64,000 bases of DNA from Roseicyclus salinarum (GCF_029624655.1 NZ_JARRSA010000013.1:47308-111307), one strand, 5' to 3'; positions 11,765 through 21,232 are shown, counted from the stretch's first letter. The notes: generated from the sequence alone by a model not told the origin. Program-made: numbers and translations.

Positions 11765-12418
11765 ATGCCCGAGGTGATTTTCCCCGGCCCCGAAGGCCGG
11801 CTCGAAGGACGCTATCACCCGCAGAAGGTCAAGGACGCGCCGATCGCCATCATCCTGCATCCGCACCCCCAGTTCGGCGGCACGATGAACAACCGCGTCG
11901 TCTACAACCTGCACTACGCCTTCCACCAGATCGGCTTCACCGTGCTGCGCTTCAACTTCCGCGGCGTGGGGCGCAGCCAGGGCGAATACGACCAGGGCAT
12001 CGGCGAATTGTCCGATGCGGCCTCGGCGCTCGACTACCTGCAGTCGATGAACCCCAACGCCAAGCACTGCTGGGTGGCGGGCTTCTCGTTCGGGGCGTGG
12101 ATCGGGATGCAGCTTCTGATGCGGCGCCCAGAGATCACAGGCTTCATCTCGGTGGCGCCGCCCGCGAACATGTACGACTTCTCGTTCCTTGCCCCCTGCC
12201 CGGCCTCGGGCCTCGTCATCAACGGCACCAGCGACCGCTTCGCCAAGCCGCAGGACACCCGCATCCTCGTGGACAAGCTCCACGAGCAGAAGGGCATCAC
12301 GATCACCCACCAGGAGGTCGAGGGCGCGGGGCATTTCTTCGAGGATCCGCACATGGACCCGATGATCCAGAGCGTCCAGGACTACGTGAAGCGCCGCCTC
12401 ACCGAGAGCACGCGCTGA
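11765..12418 (+). CDS. Alpha/beta hydrolase
   Basis: A 217-residue soluble hydrolase of the dienelactone-hydrolase-like type. The nucleophile elbow is GFSFGAW with S108, the acid is D157 (NGTSDRF) and the histidine is H190 (GAGHFF), so the full catalytic triad is visible. The oxyanion region HPHPQFGGTM follows strand 1. GGGAG lies upstream of the ATG. It is divergent from iscR, an arrangement seen in relatives, but its substrate is unknown. Confidence 0.88.
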   Translation: MPEVIFPGPEGRLEGRYHPQKVKDAPIAIILHPHPQFGGTMNNRVVYNLHYAFHQIGFTVLRFNFRGVGRSQGEYDQGIGELSDAASALDYLQSMNPNAKHCWVAGFSFGAWIGMQLLMRRPEITGFISVAPPANMYDFSFLAPCPASGLVINGTSDRFAKPQDTRILVDKLHEQKGITITHQEVEGAGHFFEDPHMDPMIQSVQDYVKRRLTESTR

Positions 12419-12428
12419 GGGCCGCCGC

Positions 12429-12692
12429 ATGAGCGCGATCACCGAGAAGCTCGCCGACCAGCTCGCGCAGGACGTGATCGCGGCCGCCGAGGCGATGGAC
12501 GACGACCGCCTCTATGACGAGATCGCCCGCGCGCTGGGGAACTCCTCGCCCACGACGGAAGAGCTGTTCCGCACCTTCGTGCGCGTGCGGCTGGCCGAGA
12601 AGCGCGCCCGGCGGATCCTCGAACAGAAGCTTGCGAAACACCGCGAGGCGCCGCCGCCGGCCGCGCCCGAGGATGCCGGCTCTCCCGGCTAG
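12429..12692 (+). CDS. Small conserved hypothetical protein
   Basis: An 87-residue acidic-then-basic protein predicted to be mostly helical, ending in a proline/alanine-rich tail. It starts 10 bases after the hydrolase stop on the same strand, so it is probably co-transcribed. Its TAG stop overlaps the TAG of the convergent aminotransferase gene in the palindrome CTAG at 12689-12692. I do not recognise a functional family. Confidence 0.7.
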   Translation: MSAITEKLADQLAQDVIAAAEAMDDDRLYDEIARALGNSSPTTEELFRTFVRVRLAEKRARRILEQKLAKHREAPPPAAPEDAGSPG

Positions 12693-14068
12693 AACAGGCC
12701 GCTTCGCGCCATGTCGGCCTGCGTCCGGTCGAGCGCCTGCGTCGCGCGCTCGACCAGCAGGTCCGCCTCCTCGCGGCTGAGGATCAGCGGCGGGGCCACG
12801 ACCATCCGGTCGCCGACCGCGCGCATGACCAGACCGGCGGCGAAGGAATGCTCGCGGCACGTCATGCCCACGTCCGATCCGTCGGGAAAGGCCCGGCGCG
12901 CGTCCTTGTCGGCGCAAAGCTGAAGCCCGCCCACGAGCCCCGTCATCACCGCCTCGCCCACGATCGGGTGATCGGCCAACGCGCGCCAGCGCTCCTGCAG
13001 GTAGGGTCCGATGTCGTCGGCGACGCGCTCCACCAGCTTCTCGTCGCGCAGGACGCGCAGGTTGACGAGGGCTGCCGCCGCCGCCGCGGGGTGGCCGGAA
13101 TAGGTGTAGCCGTGGGTGAACTCGCCGCCCTTCTCCATCAGGACCTCCGCGATCCTGTCCGACACCGCGACCGCACCCATCGGCACGTAGCCCGAGGTCA
13201 GCGCCTTGGCCATCGTCATGAAATCGGGCTCGGTGCCGTAGGTCTCGCATCCGAACCAGTTGCCGGTGCGCCCGAAGCCGCAGATCACCTCGTCGGAGAT
13301 CAGCAGGATCCCGCGCTCCTTCAGGCCGGCCCACAGCTCGGGCCAGTAGCTGTCGGGCGGGATGATGACGCCGCCCGCGCCCATGATCGGCTCGGCGATG
13401 AAGGCGGCCACGCGCGCCGCACCGATGCCGTCGATCAGTTGCAGCGTCTCCTGCGCGACCTTGCGTCCGAAGGCCTCGGGCGACAGATCGCCGCCCGCCG
13501 ACCACCAGCCGGGCCGCGGCGCGTGAAAGACGTTGCCCACCGGCAGTCCGGGCTGGGCGTGCATCGGGTCGAAGCCGCCCACCGCCGCCGCCGCGACGGT
13601 CGAGCCGTGGTAGGCCCCGCGCCGCGACACGATGACGTTGCGCTGCGGCTCGCCCTTGAGGTGCCAGTAGTAGGTCACGAGACGGAAGATCGTGTCGTTC
13701 GCCTCGGACCCCGAGGAACAGTAGAAGAAGCGGTTGAACTGCGGCGGCGTCAGCTCGGACAGAAGCTGCGACAGCTCGGCCACCGGCGCGTGCGTGGTCT
13801 GGAAGAACGTGTTGTAGAACGGCAGCTCGCGCATCTGCGCCGCGACCGCCTCGACGATGTCCTGCCGCCCGTAGCCGACGGCGGTGCACCACAGGCCCGA
13901 CATGCCGTCGAGGATGCGGTTGCCCTCGCTGTCGGTCAGCCAGGCGCCCTCGGCCTTCGTGATGACGCGCGCGCCCTTCTCGTTCAGTTCGCGGGTGTTG
14001 GTGAAGGGGTGGATGTGGTGCGCGGCGTCGAGGGCGCGGATTTCGGCGGTGGAGTTGTGGCGGGTCAT
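12689..14068 (-). CDS. Class III aminotransferase (omega-aminotransferase)
   Basis: PLP-dependent transaminase, 459 residues, of the group that uses pyruvate with amines or beta-alanine. Visible motifs are SSGSEANDTIFRL, GAYHGSTVAA, the cofactor aspartate in LLISDEVICGFGRTG and the PLP lysine in MAKALTSGYVPMG. The ATG at 14068 has GAGGA upstream; a much longer open frame passes through the next gene in another register and is not real. It is 83 bases downstream of the flavin monooxygenase gene on the same strand, possibly the tail of the phenylacetate cluster. The amine substrate cannot be told. Confidence 0.9.
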   Translation of the reverse strand: MTRHNSTAEIRALDAAHHIHPFTNTRELNEKGARVITKAEGAWLTDSEGNRILDGMSGLWCTAVGYGRQDIVEAVAAQMRELPFYNTFFQTTHAPVAELSQLLSELTPPQFNRFFYCSSGSEANDTIFRLVTYYWHLKGEPQRNVIVSRRGAYHGSTVAAAAVGGFDPMHAQPGLPVGNVFHAPRPGWWSAGGDLSPEAFGRKVAQETLQLIDGIGAARVAAFIAEPIMGAGGVIIPPDSYWPELWAGLKERGILLISDEVICGFGRTGNWFGCETYGTEPDFMTMAKALTSGYVPMGAVAVSDRIAEVLMEKGGEFTHGYTYSGHPAAAAAALVNLRVLRDEKLVERVADDIGPYLQERWRALADHPIVGEAVMTGLVGGLQLCADKDARRAFPDGSDVGMTCREHSFAAGLVMRAVGDRMVVAPPLILSREEADLLVERATQALDRTQADMARSGLF

Positions 14069-14151
14069 GGATGCGGTCCTCGTCTGGGCGCAGGCCGGCT
14101 TCGGCCGCGCGTCGGTCCAGATGTGTCGCGTTTTGCGGGCGGATGCCAGCC

Positions 14152-15456
14152 CTACGCGACGTTCGGCGGCAGGCCCGCCGCGCCGATCCGCGCGCCGGGC
14201 GGGATCGTGGGCGGCGCGGCGTTCAGTCTTTCGACGGAAAATCCCGCTGCAGCCTTGTATCCGGCCAGGAATTCCGCGCGCTCGGCGGGCGGAATGACGG
14301 TGTCGATGTCGTCGAAGACCCCGCCGCAGCGCACATCCACCATGTCCAGGAGGCCGAAGGGCCCCGCCCCGCGATTGCGCAGCACAAGCTCGGAGACCGG
14401 GCCGCAAAGCTCCGCGTCGTAGGCCGCGAGCGCCTCGGGCGTGACGCCGTGCGCCAGCATCTTCGCACCGATCACGCGGGCGTCGACGATGGCCTGGCTC
14501 GCCCCGTTCGATCCGGTGGGATACATGGCATGGGCCGCATCCCCCATCAGCGCGACACGCCCCTCGACCCATGTGGGCACGGGGTCGCGGTCGATCATCG
14601 GGTTCACGAAGGCCGCGTCCGCCGCGCGCAGCATTTCGGGCACGTCGAGCCACGGGTAGCGGAAGGCCTCGAAGTGGTGGACGAAGTCGCTGATCCGCGC
14701 GGGCGCGAACCAGCGGTCGCCCGCCCAGCCGCCGGTGCCGTCCACAGTCACCTCGGCGATCCAGTTCACCAGGGCGCGCCCGTCCGCGCCTGGCCGCGAG
14801 ATCGGGTAGATGACCATGCGCTGCCGGCTGGTCCCGAGGCCGACGAAGGACGATCCCGTGCGGATCGGCGTCGCGCGGACCGTGCCACGCCACATGAGCG
14901 CGCCGCCCCACTGGATGCCGCCGCCCTCCGGGTGCATCCGGGCGCGCAAGAGCGAACGGATGCCGTCCGCCCCGATCAGAAGCGCGCCGCGCACGTTCGT
15001 GCTTGCCCCGCCGTCGAGCGCGATGCGCGCCATCACCCCCCGCGCGTCCTGCTCGTAGGACGTCACCCGCGCCCCGGTCACCACGGCGCCGGCCCCAAGA
15101 CGCTCGATCACCGCCCGGTAGAGCGCCATGGTGAACGCGCCGCGATGGACCGCGTATTGCGGCCAGCCGTATCCGGCCTCCCGGCCGCGCGGCTCGGCGT
15201 GGATGTCGTTGCCGTTCAGCCCCACGAGCGCCCATTCCCGCGCCGGGAGGCCTACCGCGTCCAGCGCCTCGGGGCCGATGCCAAGCTCGAACAACTCGCG
15301 CACCGCGTTGGGCTGAAGGTTGATGCCGACGCCGAGCGGCTTCACCTCGGGCGCGCTCTCGAAGACGCGACACGGCACGCCGATCTGGTGCAGCGTCAGC
15401 GCGAGCGTCAGGCCCGCAATGCCTCCGCCCGCGATCAGGACTTCCGCGTTCGACAT
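14152..15456 (-). CDS. FAD-dependent aromatic-ring-type monooxygenase
   Basis: A 434-residue flavoprotein of the PHBH class. The N-terminal dinucleotide fold is VLIAGGGIAGLTLAL. The second FAD motif is GRVALMGDAAHAMYP, followed by GSNGASQAI. It resembles the salicylate-hydroxylase and phenazine-monooxygenase (PhzS) branch. The start at 15456 is preceded by GGGAGG, better than the upstream in-frame alternative. It lies 22 bases after the SDR gene. The location downstream of the paa genes suggests a role with aromatic substrates, which is inference only. Confidence 0.87.
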   Translation of the reverse strand: MSNAEVLIAGGGIAGLTLALTLHQIGVPCRVFESAPEVKPLGVGINLQPNAVRELFELGIGPEALDAVGLPAREWALVGLNGNDIHAEPRGREAGYGWPQYAVHRGAFTMALYRAVIERLGAGAVVTGARVTSYEQDARGVMARIALDGGASTNVRGALLIGADGIRSLLRARMHPEGGGIQWGGALMWRGTVRATPIRTGSSFVGLGTSRQRMVIYPISRPGADGRALVNWIAEVTVDGTGGWAGDRWFAPARISDFVHHFEAFRYPWLDVPEMLRAADAAFVNPMIDRDPVPTWVEGRVALMGDAAHAMYPTGSNGASQAIVDARVIGAKMLAHGVTPEALAAYDAELCGPVSELVLRNRGAGPFGLLDMVDVRCGGVFDDIDTVIPPAERAEFLAGYKAAAGFSVERLNAAPPTIPPGARIGAAGLPPNVA

Positions 15457-15478
15457 GGCCGCCTCCCCCGTCACGCGA

Positions 15479-16246
15479 CTAGCGCGGCGCCATGCGGATC
15501 GCCCCGTCGAGGCGGATCACCTCGCCGTTCAGCATCGGGTTCTCCACCACATGCAACATGAGAGCCGCGTATTCTGACGGATCGCCGAGGCGCGGGGGAA
15601 ACGGCACCTGCGCGCCGAGGCTGTCCTGCACCTCCTGCGGAAGGCCCTTGAGCATGGGCGTCAGGAACAGGCCGGGGGCGATGGCGCAGACCCGCACGCC
15701 CTTGTCGGCAAGGTCGCGCGCCATGGGCAGCGTCATCGCCACGACGCCCCCCTTGGAGGCGGCGTAGGCCACCTGCCCTACCTGCCCGTCATAAGCCGCG
15801 ACGGAGGCCGTGTTCACGATCACGCCGCGCTGCCCGTCGGGCCCGACGGGATCGGCCGCGACCATGCGCGCGGCCGCTTGCGAGGCCACGTTGAACGTCC
15901 CCACGAGGTTGATGGCGATGGTGCGGCCGAAGACCTCGGGGTCGTGGGCCTCGCCGCGCGACACCGTCTTGGCCCCGGGGGCGACCCCGGCGCAGTTCAC
16001 GGCGACGCGCAGCGGCCCGAAGGCATCCGTCACGCGGTCGAGCGCGGCCGAGACCGCGGCGGGGTCGGTGACGTCGGTGGCGCAGAACATGCCCCCAAGC
16101 TCGGCCGCCAGCGCCTCGCCCGCCCCGGCGTTCAGATCGAGGATGCAGGGCTTCAGTCCCGCCTTCGCCAGCGCCCGCGCGCTCGCCTCGCCCAGCCCCG
16201 ACGCGCCGCCCGTCACGACCGCCGCCTGCCCTTCGAAAATCGTCAT
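15479..16246 (-). CDS. SDR-family dehydrogenase (type II 3-hydroxyacyl-CoA dehydrogenase-like)
   Basis: A 255-residue Rossmann oxidoreductase. The cofactor motif is VTGGASGLGEASA, the structural motif is NCAGVAPG, the serine is in VNTASVAAYDGQ and the YxxxK motif is YAASKGG. Sequence and length resemble HSD10-type 3-hydroxyacyl-CoA dehydrogenases, which would fit beta-oxidation of ring-opened phenylacetyl-CoA. The start at 16246 (MTIFEGQAAVV) is preferred; an upstream in-frame extension is Gly/Ser-rich with no homology. It is 73 bases downstream of paaE. Confidence 0.85.
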   Translation of the reverse strand: MTIFEGQAAVVTGGASGLGEASARALAKAGLKPCILDLNAGAGEALAAELGGMFCATDVTDPAAVSAALDRVTDAFGPLRVAVNCAGVAPGAKTVSRGEAHDPEVFGRTIAINLVGTFNVASQAAARMVAADPVGPDGQRGVIVNTASVAAYDGQVGQVAYAASKGGVVAMTLPMARDLADKGVRVCAIAPGLFLTPMLKGLPQEVQDSLGAQVPFPPRLGDPSEYAALMLHVVENPMLNGEVIRLDGAIRMAPR

Positions 16247-16319
16247 CCCGGCTCTCTCTCCCCTTGAATGCCCTGTCTGCGCCGAAGCCGTTTTGCCGCC
16301 CCCCAGCGCCAAGGGCGCG

Positions 16320-17390
16320 TCACTGGTCGTAATCGACCGCCAGCCTGCCGCCCAGCGGAAAGGACTGGCACGACAACGCGTAGCCGCGCGCCACCTCGTA
16401 ATCCTCCAGCGCGTGGTTCGCCGCCATTTCCACCTCGCCCTCCGTCACGCGGCAGCGGCAGGTGGAGCACACGCCGGCGCGGCACGAATACGGCACCTCT
16501 ATGTCCTGCGCGAGCGCGGCCTCCAGCACGGTCATGCCCGGCGGGATCACGATCTCGCGCGTCGCGCCGTCGAGCGTCAGGTGCAGGAGCGTGCCGCCCC
16601 CCGCCGAAGCCGCCGCACTTGTCGGCACCGGGCGCGGCAGCCGCCCCTGCTGCGCGGCCGAGGAGAACAGCTCGAACCGGATGCGGTCACGGTCGAGGCC
16701 ATGCGCCTCGAGCGCGCGCGCGACCCCCTGCATCATCGGCTCGGGGCCGCAGATCAGCGCCATGTCGACGTCGCCCACGTCGATCCACGAGGCGAAAAGC
16801 CCGGCGCATTTCTCCTCGGTGACGCGGCCCGTGAACAGCTCGATGTCCTGCGCGTCGTGTTCGAGGACGTGGATGACCCGAAGCCGCCCCATGTGCAGGT
16901 TCTTGAGGTCCTCGATCTCCTCGCGGAACATGATCGAGGCGATCGACCGGTTCGCGTAGACGAGGGTCACGCGGCTTTCCGGCTCGCGCGCGAGGATGCT
17001 GCGCGTCAGCGACAGAAGCGGAGTGATCCCGGACCCGCCCGCGAAGGCGAGATAGCGATGTGCCGCCGCGGGGTCGATGTCCACCGTGAACCGGCCCATT
17101 GGCGGCATCGCCTGCAGCGTGTCGCCCACGCGCAGATCCGCGTTGGCGAAGGTCGAGAACGCGCCGCCCTCGACGCGCTTGATGCCGACCTGAAGGAGGC
17201 CGTCGTCGAGGCCGGAACAGATCGAGTAGGTGCGCCGGATCTCCTGCCCGTCGAAGTCGCGCCGGAATGTCAGGTACTGACCGGGCCGGAACGTGAAATC
17301 GGCACCCTCGGGCGGACGCAGGGTGACGACCACCGCATCGCGGATGGTGCGTTCGATGGCCGTGACGGTCAGCTCGTGGAAACGCGGCAA
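16320..17390 (-). CDS. paaE: Phenylacetyl-CoA epoxidase reductase PaaE
   Basis: Electron-transfer subunit that passes electrons from NADPH to the di-iron epoxidase PaaABC; 356 residues. Order of domains: FAD-binding (RPGQYLTFR, about residues 35-43; RTYSIC), NAD-binding (GGSGITPLLS; CGPEPMM), then a C-terminal plant-type 2Fe-2S ferredoxin domain with CRAGVCSTCRC and a fourth cysteine in YALSCQSFP. It begins 10 bases after paaD. Confidence 0.96.
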   Translation of the reverse strand: MPRFHELTVTAIERTIRDAVVVTLRPPEGADFTFRPGQYLTFRRDFDGQEIRRTYSICSGLDDGLLQVGIKRVEGGAFSTFANADLRVGDTLQAMPPMGRFTVDIDPAAAHRYLAFAGGSGITPLLSLTRSILAREPESRVTLVYANRSIASIMFREEIEDLKNLHMGRLRVIHVLEHDAQDIELFTGRVTEEKCAGLFASWIDVGDVDMALICGPEPMMQGVARALEAHGLDRDRIRFELFSSAAQQGRLPRPVPTSAAASAGGGTLLHLTLDGATREIVIPPGMTVLEAALAQDIEVPYSCRAGVCSTCRCRVTEGEVEMAANHALEDYEVARGYALSCQSFPLGGRLAVDYDQ

Positions 17391-17400
17391 GGGCGGCCTC

Positions 17401-17868
17401 TCAGATGCACTTGAAATACTCGAAGGGTTCGAGGCAGTCGCGGCAGCGCCACTGCGCCTTGCACGGCGTGGAGCCGAACCGGCTGACCCTCTCGAGGTCG
17501 GCGGCGCCGCAGCGGGGGCAGCTGTCGGGGCCTCCCGCGGCCCTCGGCGGAGCGATGCCGTAGTCCAGAAGCTTCTCGCGGCCCTTCTCGCTCATCCAGT
17601 CGGTCGTCCAGGGCGGCGCGATGCGCGTCTCGAGCCTGAGGCGCTCGATGCCACGCGCACGCAGCGCCGTCTCGATCTCCATCGCGATGACCGAGGTGGC
17701 AGGGCAGCCCGAATAGGTCGGCGTGACCGCGACCACCAGCGTCTCGCCGTCCCAACCGATGTCGCGCACGATGCCCAGATCCACCACCGAGATCACCGGG
17801 ATCTCGGGGTCGGGCACGGCCTCGAGCCAGCCGCGGACGCGCTCGGGCGTGGGTCGCGGGGCTACCAT
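17401..17868 (-). CDS. paaD: Phenylacetyl-CoA epoxidase assembly protein PaaD
   Basis: A 155-residue DUF59 protein thought to help install the metal centre of the epoxidase complex. The N-terminal DUF59 domain includes DPEIPVISVVDLGIVR and PTYSGCPA. The C-terminal zinc ribbon shows CPRCG and CRDC plus further cysteines. Its start overlaps the paaC stop by seven bases (17862-17868), typical of paa operons. Confidence 0.95.
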   Translation of the reverse strand: MVAPRPTPERVRGWLEAVPDPEIPVISVVDLGIVRDIGWDGETLVVAVTPTYSGCPATSVIAMEIETALRARGIERLRLETRIAPPWTTDWMSEKGREKLLDYGIAPPRAAGGPDSCPRCGAADLERVSRFGSTPCKAQWRCRDCLEPFEYFKCI

Positions 17869-18632
17869 GTGGCCCCCGGATAGGCGCGCTGAAGCCATTG
17901 CATCTGGGTCAGAAGGTGGCCGAGGTGCTCGCTGTGGCGAACCCCGCTCCGACCTCCGAACTGCGTGAAGCGGTCCTCGGGCAGCGACAGCGTCGCCTCG
18001 GCCAGCACCGCCTCGATCTTCGCCATGAACGGTGCGCGCAGGGCCTCGGGGGCGGGTGCGATCCCGGCCGCGGCCACCGCCGCATCCACGCCGTCCCCCG
18101 CGAAAGCCTCGCCCGCATAGGGCCAAAGCCAGTCGAGCGCGGCCTGCATCCGGTCATGGCTTTCCGCGGTGCCGTCACCGAGGCCGATCACAGTCTCGGC
18201 CGAACGCTCGAGATGGTATGCCGCCTCCTTCGCGGACTTGTCCGCGATGGCGGCAACGCGCGCGTCCGAACTGGCGCCCAGGGCCTCCAGCATCGGGACA
18301 TGCCACGCGTCGAACAGGAACTGGCGCAGCATCGTGCGGCCGAAATCGCCGTTCGGCTGCTCGACCAGCAGCAGGTTTCGGAAATCCATGACGTCGCGGT
18401 GGAATGCCAGGTCGTCGGCGCTGCGCCCCTGCCCCTCGACCTGTCCGGCGAGGCCGAGCCACATCTGCGTCTGCCCGATGAGGTCGAGCGCCGTGTTGGC
18501 CAGCGCGATATCCTCCTCCAGCACCGGAGCATGGCCGCACCACTCGCTGACGCGATGCCCGAGGATCAGCGTGTTGTCCCCCATCCGAAGCAGGAACTGG
18601 AAAAGCGCGGCGGCGTGGTCGTCTCTGGCCAT
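17862..18632 (-). CDS. paaC: Phenylacetyl-CoA epoxidase structural subunit PaaC
   Basis: A 256-residue ferritin-like helical protein that pairs with PaaA; it lacks the full di-iron ligand set of PaaA. Recognisable stretches are LLRMGDNTLILGHRVSEW near the N-terminus and QPNGDFGRTMLRQFLFD in the middle. The start ATG overlaps the paaB stop (TGATG at 18630-18634). Confidence 0.96.
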   Translation of the reverse strand: MARDDHAAALFQFLLRMGDNTLILGHRVSEWCGHAPVLEEDIALANTALDLIGQTQMWLGLAGQVEGQGRSADDLAFHRDVMDFRNLLLVEQPNGDFGRTMLRQFLFDAWHVPMLEALGASSDARVAAIADKSAKEAAYHLERSAETVIGLGDGTAESHDRMQAALDWLWPYAGEAFAGDGVDAAVAAAGIAPAPEALRAPFMAKIEAVLAEATLSLPEDRFTQFGGRSGVRHSEHLGHLLTQMQWLQRAYPGATW

Positions 18633-18919
18633 CACATGTGCCCCGCCTCGTCGGGGATGTCGAAGAAGCTGGGGTGGCGGTAGACCTTCGAGCGCGACGG
18701 CTCGTAGAGCGGGCCCTTCGCCGAGGGCGAGGAGGCCGCGATGTGGCGCGCTTCGACCACCCAGATCGACACGCCCTCGTTCCGGCGCGTGTAGACGTCG
18801 CGCGCGTTGCGGATCGCCGTGTCCTCGTCGGGCGCATGGAGCGATCCGACGTGGCGGTGACTGATGCCGTGCTGGCCGCGGATGAAGACTTCCCACAGGG
18901 GCCATTCGGTGCTGCTCAT
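18632..18919 (-). CDS. paaB: Phenylacetyl-CoA epoxidase subunit PaaB
   Basis: A small 95-residue bridging subunit of the PaaABC(E) complex. WPLWEVFIRGQHGISHRHVG and the run of residues ending SKVYRHPSFFDIP are characteristic. The ATG at 18919 gives MSSTEWPLWEVF. It lies 31 bases after paaA and overlaps paaC. Confidence 0.96.
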   Translation of the reverse strand: MSSTEWPLWEVFIRGQHGISHRHVGSLHAPDEDTAIRNARDVYTRRNEGVSIWVVEARHIAASSPSAKGPLYEPSRSKVYRHPSFFDIPDEAGHM

Positions 18920-18950
18920 CGGTGCGTCTCCCGTTGCGGCGCGGCGGGCT

Positions 18951-19943
18951 TCATTCCGCCGCGACCTTGCGCGCCGCCTTCTTGCGCGCATGTTCCATCA
19001 GGCCGTCACGGACCCACGCGCCGTCGTCCCAGGCCTTGCTCCGGGCGGCCATGCGCTCGGCGTTGCAGGGCCCGCCGCCCGCGATCACGGCGAAGAACTC
19101 CGACCAGTCGGGTTCTGTGAAGTCGTAATGCCCCCGCTCCGCATTCCACTTCAGGTCCGGGTCGGGAACGGTCAGGCCCAGGAACTCGGCCTGTGGCACG
19201 GTCTGGTCGACGAACTTCTGGCGCAGCTCGTCGTTCGTGTTGATCTTGATCTTCCACGCCATCGACTGCGCGGAATGCACGCTGTCCGCGTCCGACGGGC
19301 CGAACATCATCAGCGAGGGATACCAGAAGCGGTCGAGCGCATCCTGCGCCATGCGCTTCTGCGCGGGCGTGCCTCGCGCCATCTTCATCATGATGTCGAA
19401 GCCCTGCCGCTGGTGAAAGCTCTCTTCTTTGCAGATGCGGATCATCGCCCTCGAATAGGGTCCGTAGGACGTGCGCTGCAGCGGCACCTGGTTCATGATG
19501 GCCGCTCCATCCACCAGCCAGCCGACCGCACCCATGTCCGCCCAGGTCAGCGTCGGATAATTGAAGATCGAGCTGTATTTCATTCGCCCGCTTAACAAAT
19601 CCTCCGTCAGTTCGTCGCGGGACACGCCCAGCGTCTCGGCCGCGCAGTAAAGGTAGAGGCCATGACCCGCCTCGTCCTGCACCTTGGCCAGCAGGATCGC
19701 CTTGCGCTCCAGCGTGGGCGCGCGGGTGATCCAGTTGCCCTCGGGCAGCTGGCCCACGATCTCGGAATGGGCGTGCTGGCCGATCTGCCGGATCAGCGTC
19801 CGACGATAGCCCTCGGGCATCCAGTCATTCGGCTCGATCTTCTCGTCCGCGTCGATCCGGTCCTGGAAGCGGCGCTCTTCCTCGGTCATCGCCTCGCGCG
19901 GCTTCAGGCCCTTGCCGGTCGATTGAACCATCTGTGCATACAT
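18951..19943 (-). CDS. paaA: Phenylacetyl-CoA epoxidase catalytic subunit PaaA
   Basis: Di-iron oxygenase subunit that forms ring-1,2-epoxyphenylacetyl-CoA; 330 residues. The two carboxylate-histidine motifs are visible as [13 protein letters not shown] and [13 protein letters not shown]. The C-terminal lysine/alanine tail is as in relatives. The start [12 protein letters not shown] at 19943 follows a purine-rich GGGAG..GGGG stretch. It is 20 bases downstream of the thiolase gene. Confidence 0.97.
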   Translation of the reverse strand: MYAQMVQSTGKGLKPREAMTEEERRFQDRIDADEKIEPNDWMPEGYRRTLIRQIGQHAHSEIVGQLPEGNWITRAPTLERKAILLAKVQDEAGHGLYLYCAAETLGVSRDELTEDLLSGRMKYSSIFNYPTLTWADMGAVGWLVDGAAIMNQVPLQRTSYGPYSRAMIRICKEESFHQRQGFDIMMKMARGTPAQKRMAQDALDRFWYPSLMMFGPSDADSVHSAQSMAWKIKINTNDELRQKFVDQTVPQAEFLGLTVPDPDLKWNAERGHYDFTEPDWSEFFAVIAGGGPCNAERMAARSKAWDDGAWVRDGLMEHARKKAARKVAAE

Positions 19944-19963
19944 CGCCCCTGTCTCCCTTGATG

Positions 19964-21169
19964 TCAGACCCGCTCGATCAGCATTGCCGTGCCCTGGCCC
20001 ACGCCCACGCACATCGTGCAGAGCGCGTATCGCCCCCCCGTCCGCTGGAGCTGCCGGGCCGCGGCCATGACCAGTCGCGCCCCCGACATGCCGAGCGGAT
20101 GGCCCATCGCGATCGCACCTCCGTTGGGGTTCACATGCGGCGCGTCGTCGGCGATCCCCAGCGCGCGCAGTGTCGCAAGCGCCTGTGCCGCGAAGGCCTC
20201 GTTCAGTTCGATGACGTCGATCTCGCCAAGGCCGACGCCCGTGCGCGCAAGAAGCTTGCGCGTGGCCTCCACCGGACCGATCCCCATGACGCGCGGCGCG
20301 ACCCCGGCCGAGGCCATGCCGACGATGCGCGCGATCGGCGCGAGGCCATGCGCCCCGGCCGCCTCGCGGCTTGCGATCAGCATGGCCGCCGCCCCGTCAT
20401 TGACCCCCGAGGCATTGCCCGCCGTCACGCTCAGGTCCGGCCCGTTGATCCCGCGCAACCGGGCAAGGCCCTCTGCCGTGGTGTCCGGCCGGGGGTGTTC
20501 GTCCGTCGCGACCACAATCGGCGGACCCTTTCGCCGCGGGATCTCGACCGGGACGATTTCCTCGGCGAAGATGCCCGTGGCCTCGGCGCGGGCCCACCGC
20601 TCCTGGCTGCGCAGCGCGAAGCCGTCCTGGTCCTCGCGCGATATGCCGTGTTCCGCGGCGACGATGTCGGCGGTCTCGGGCATGGAATGCGTGCCAAATG
20701 CCGCCTTCAGCGCCGGATTGACGAACCGCCAGCCGATGGTCGTGTCGTGCACCTCGGCGGCACGAGAGAACGCGGCCTCGGCCTTCGGCATGACGAAGGG
20801 CGCACGGCTCATGCTCTCGACGCCGCCGGCGATGGCGAGGTCGAAATCGCCGGCCCTTATGGCGCGGGCGGCGAAGCCTGCGGCGTCCATGCCCGAGGCG
20901 CAGAGCCGGTTGAGCGTGATCGCCGGGACCTCGACCGGAAGCCCGGCCAGAAGCGTGGCCATTCGCGCGACGTTGCGGTTGTCCTCGCCAGCCTGGTTGG
21001 CGTCGCCGAGCACGACCTCGTCGATCCGGGAGACGTCGAGCGACGGGTTGCGCGCGACGAGCGCACGGATCGGAATCGCGGCGAGGTCATCCGTCCGGAC
21101 AGCGGACAGCGCGCCGCCATAGCGGCCGATTGGCGTGCGCACCGCGTCGATGATCAGGGCCTCGGGCAA
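19964..21169 (-). CDS. paaJ: Beta-ketoadipyl-CoA thiolase (PaaJ/PcaF), TTG start
   Basis: Thiolase of the last steps of phenylacetate degradation, 401 residues. Catalytic C90 lies in [11 protein letters not shown], the histidine in [17 protein letters not shown], and the second cysteine in [10 protein letters not shown]. The start is inferred to be the TTG at 21169, giving [19 protein letters not shown], because GGGAGG stands six bases upstream and the length then matches the family. The longer open frame to 21325 crosses the promoter. It is the first gene of the cluster. PcaF of the beta-ketoadipate pathway catalyses the same reaction; paa context favours PaaJ. Confidence 0.92.
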   Translation of the reverse strand: MPEALIIDAVRTPIGRYGGALSAVRTDDLAAIPIRALVARNPSLDVSRIDEVVLGDANQAGEDNRNVARMATLLAGLPVEVPAITLNRLCASGMDAAGFAARAIRAGDFDLAIAGGVESMSRAPFVMPKAEAAFSRAAEVHDTTIGWRFVNPALKAAFGTHSMPETADIVAAEHGISREDQDGFALRSQERWARAEATGIFAEEIVPVEIPRRKGPPIVVATDEHPRPDTTAEGLARLRGINGPDLSVTAGNASGVNDGAAAMLIASREAAGAHGLAPIARIVGMASAGVAPRVMGIGPVEATRKLLARTGVGLGEIDVIELNEAFAAQALATLRALGIADDAPHVNPNGGAIAMGHPLGMSGARLVMAAARQLQRTGGRYALCTMCVGVGQGTAMLIERV

Positions 21170-21189
21170 ATCCGGCCTCCCACTATTCC

Positions 21190-21232
21190 CGACCGATTGG
21201 TCGAATAAAGTCGATTTCGCGAGTCGGTGCAA
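21190..21232 (-). promoter_or_regulatory. Promoter and palindromic operator of the paa cluster
   Basis: On the minus strand a -35 TTGCAC (21227-21232), a 17-base spacer and a -10 TTTATT (21204-21209) are followed at once by the inverted repeat CGACC-N4-GGTCG (21190-21203). The repeat would cover the transcription start and lies about 20 bases before the TTG start. TetR-type PaaR regulators bind similar ACCGA/TCGGT palindromes, so repression by such a protein is likely. No paaR gene is seen in the window. Confidence 0.65.
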
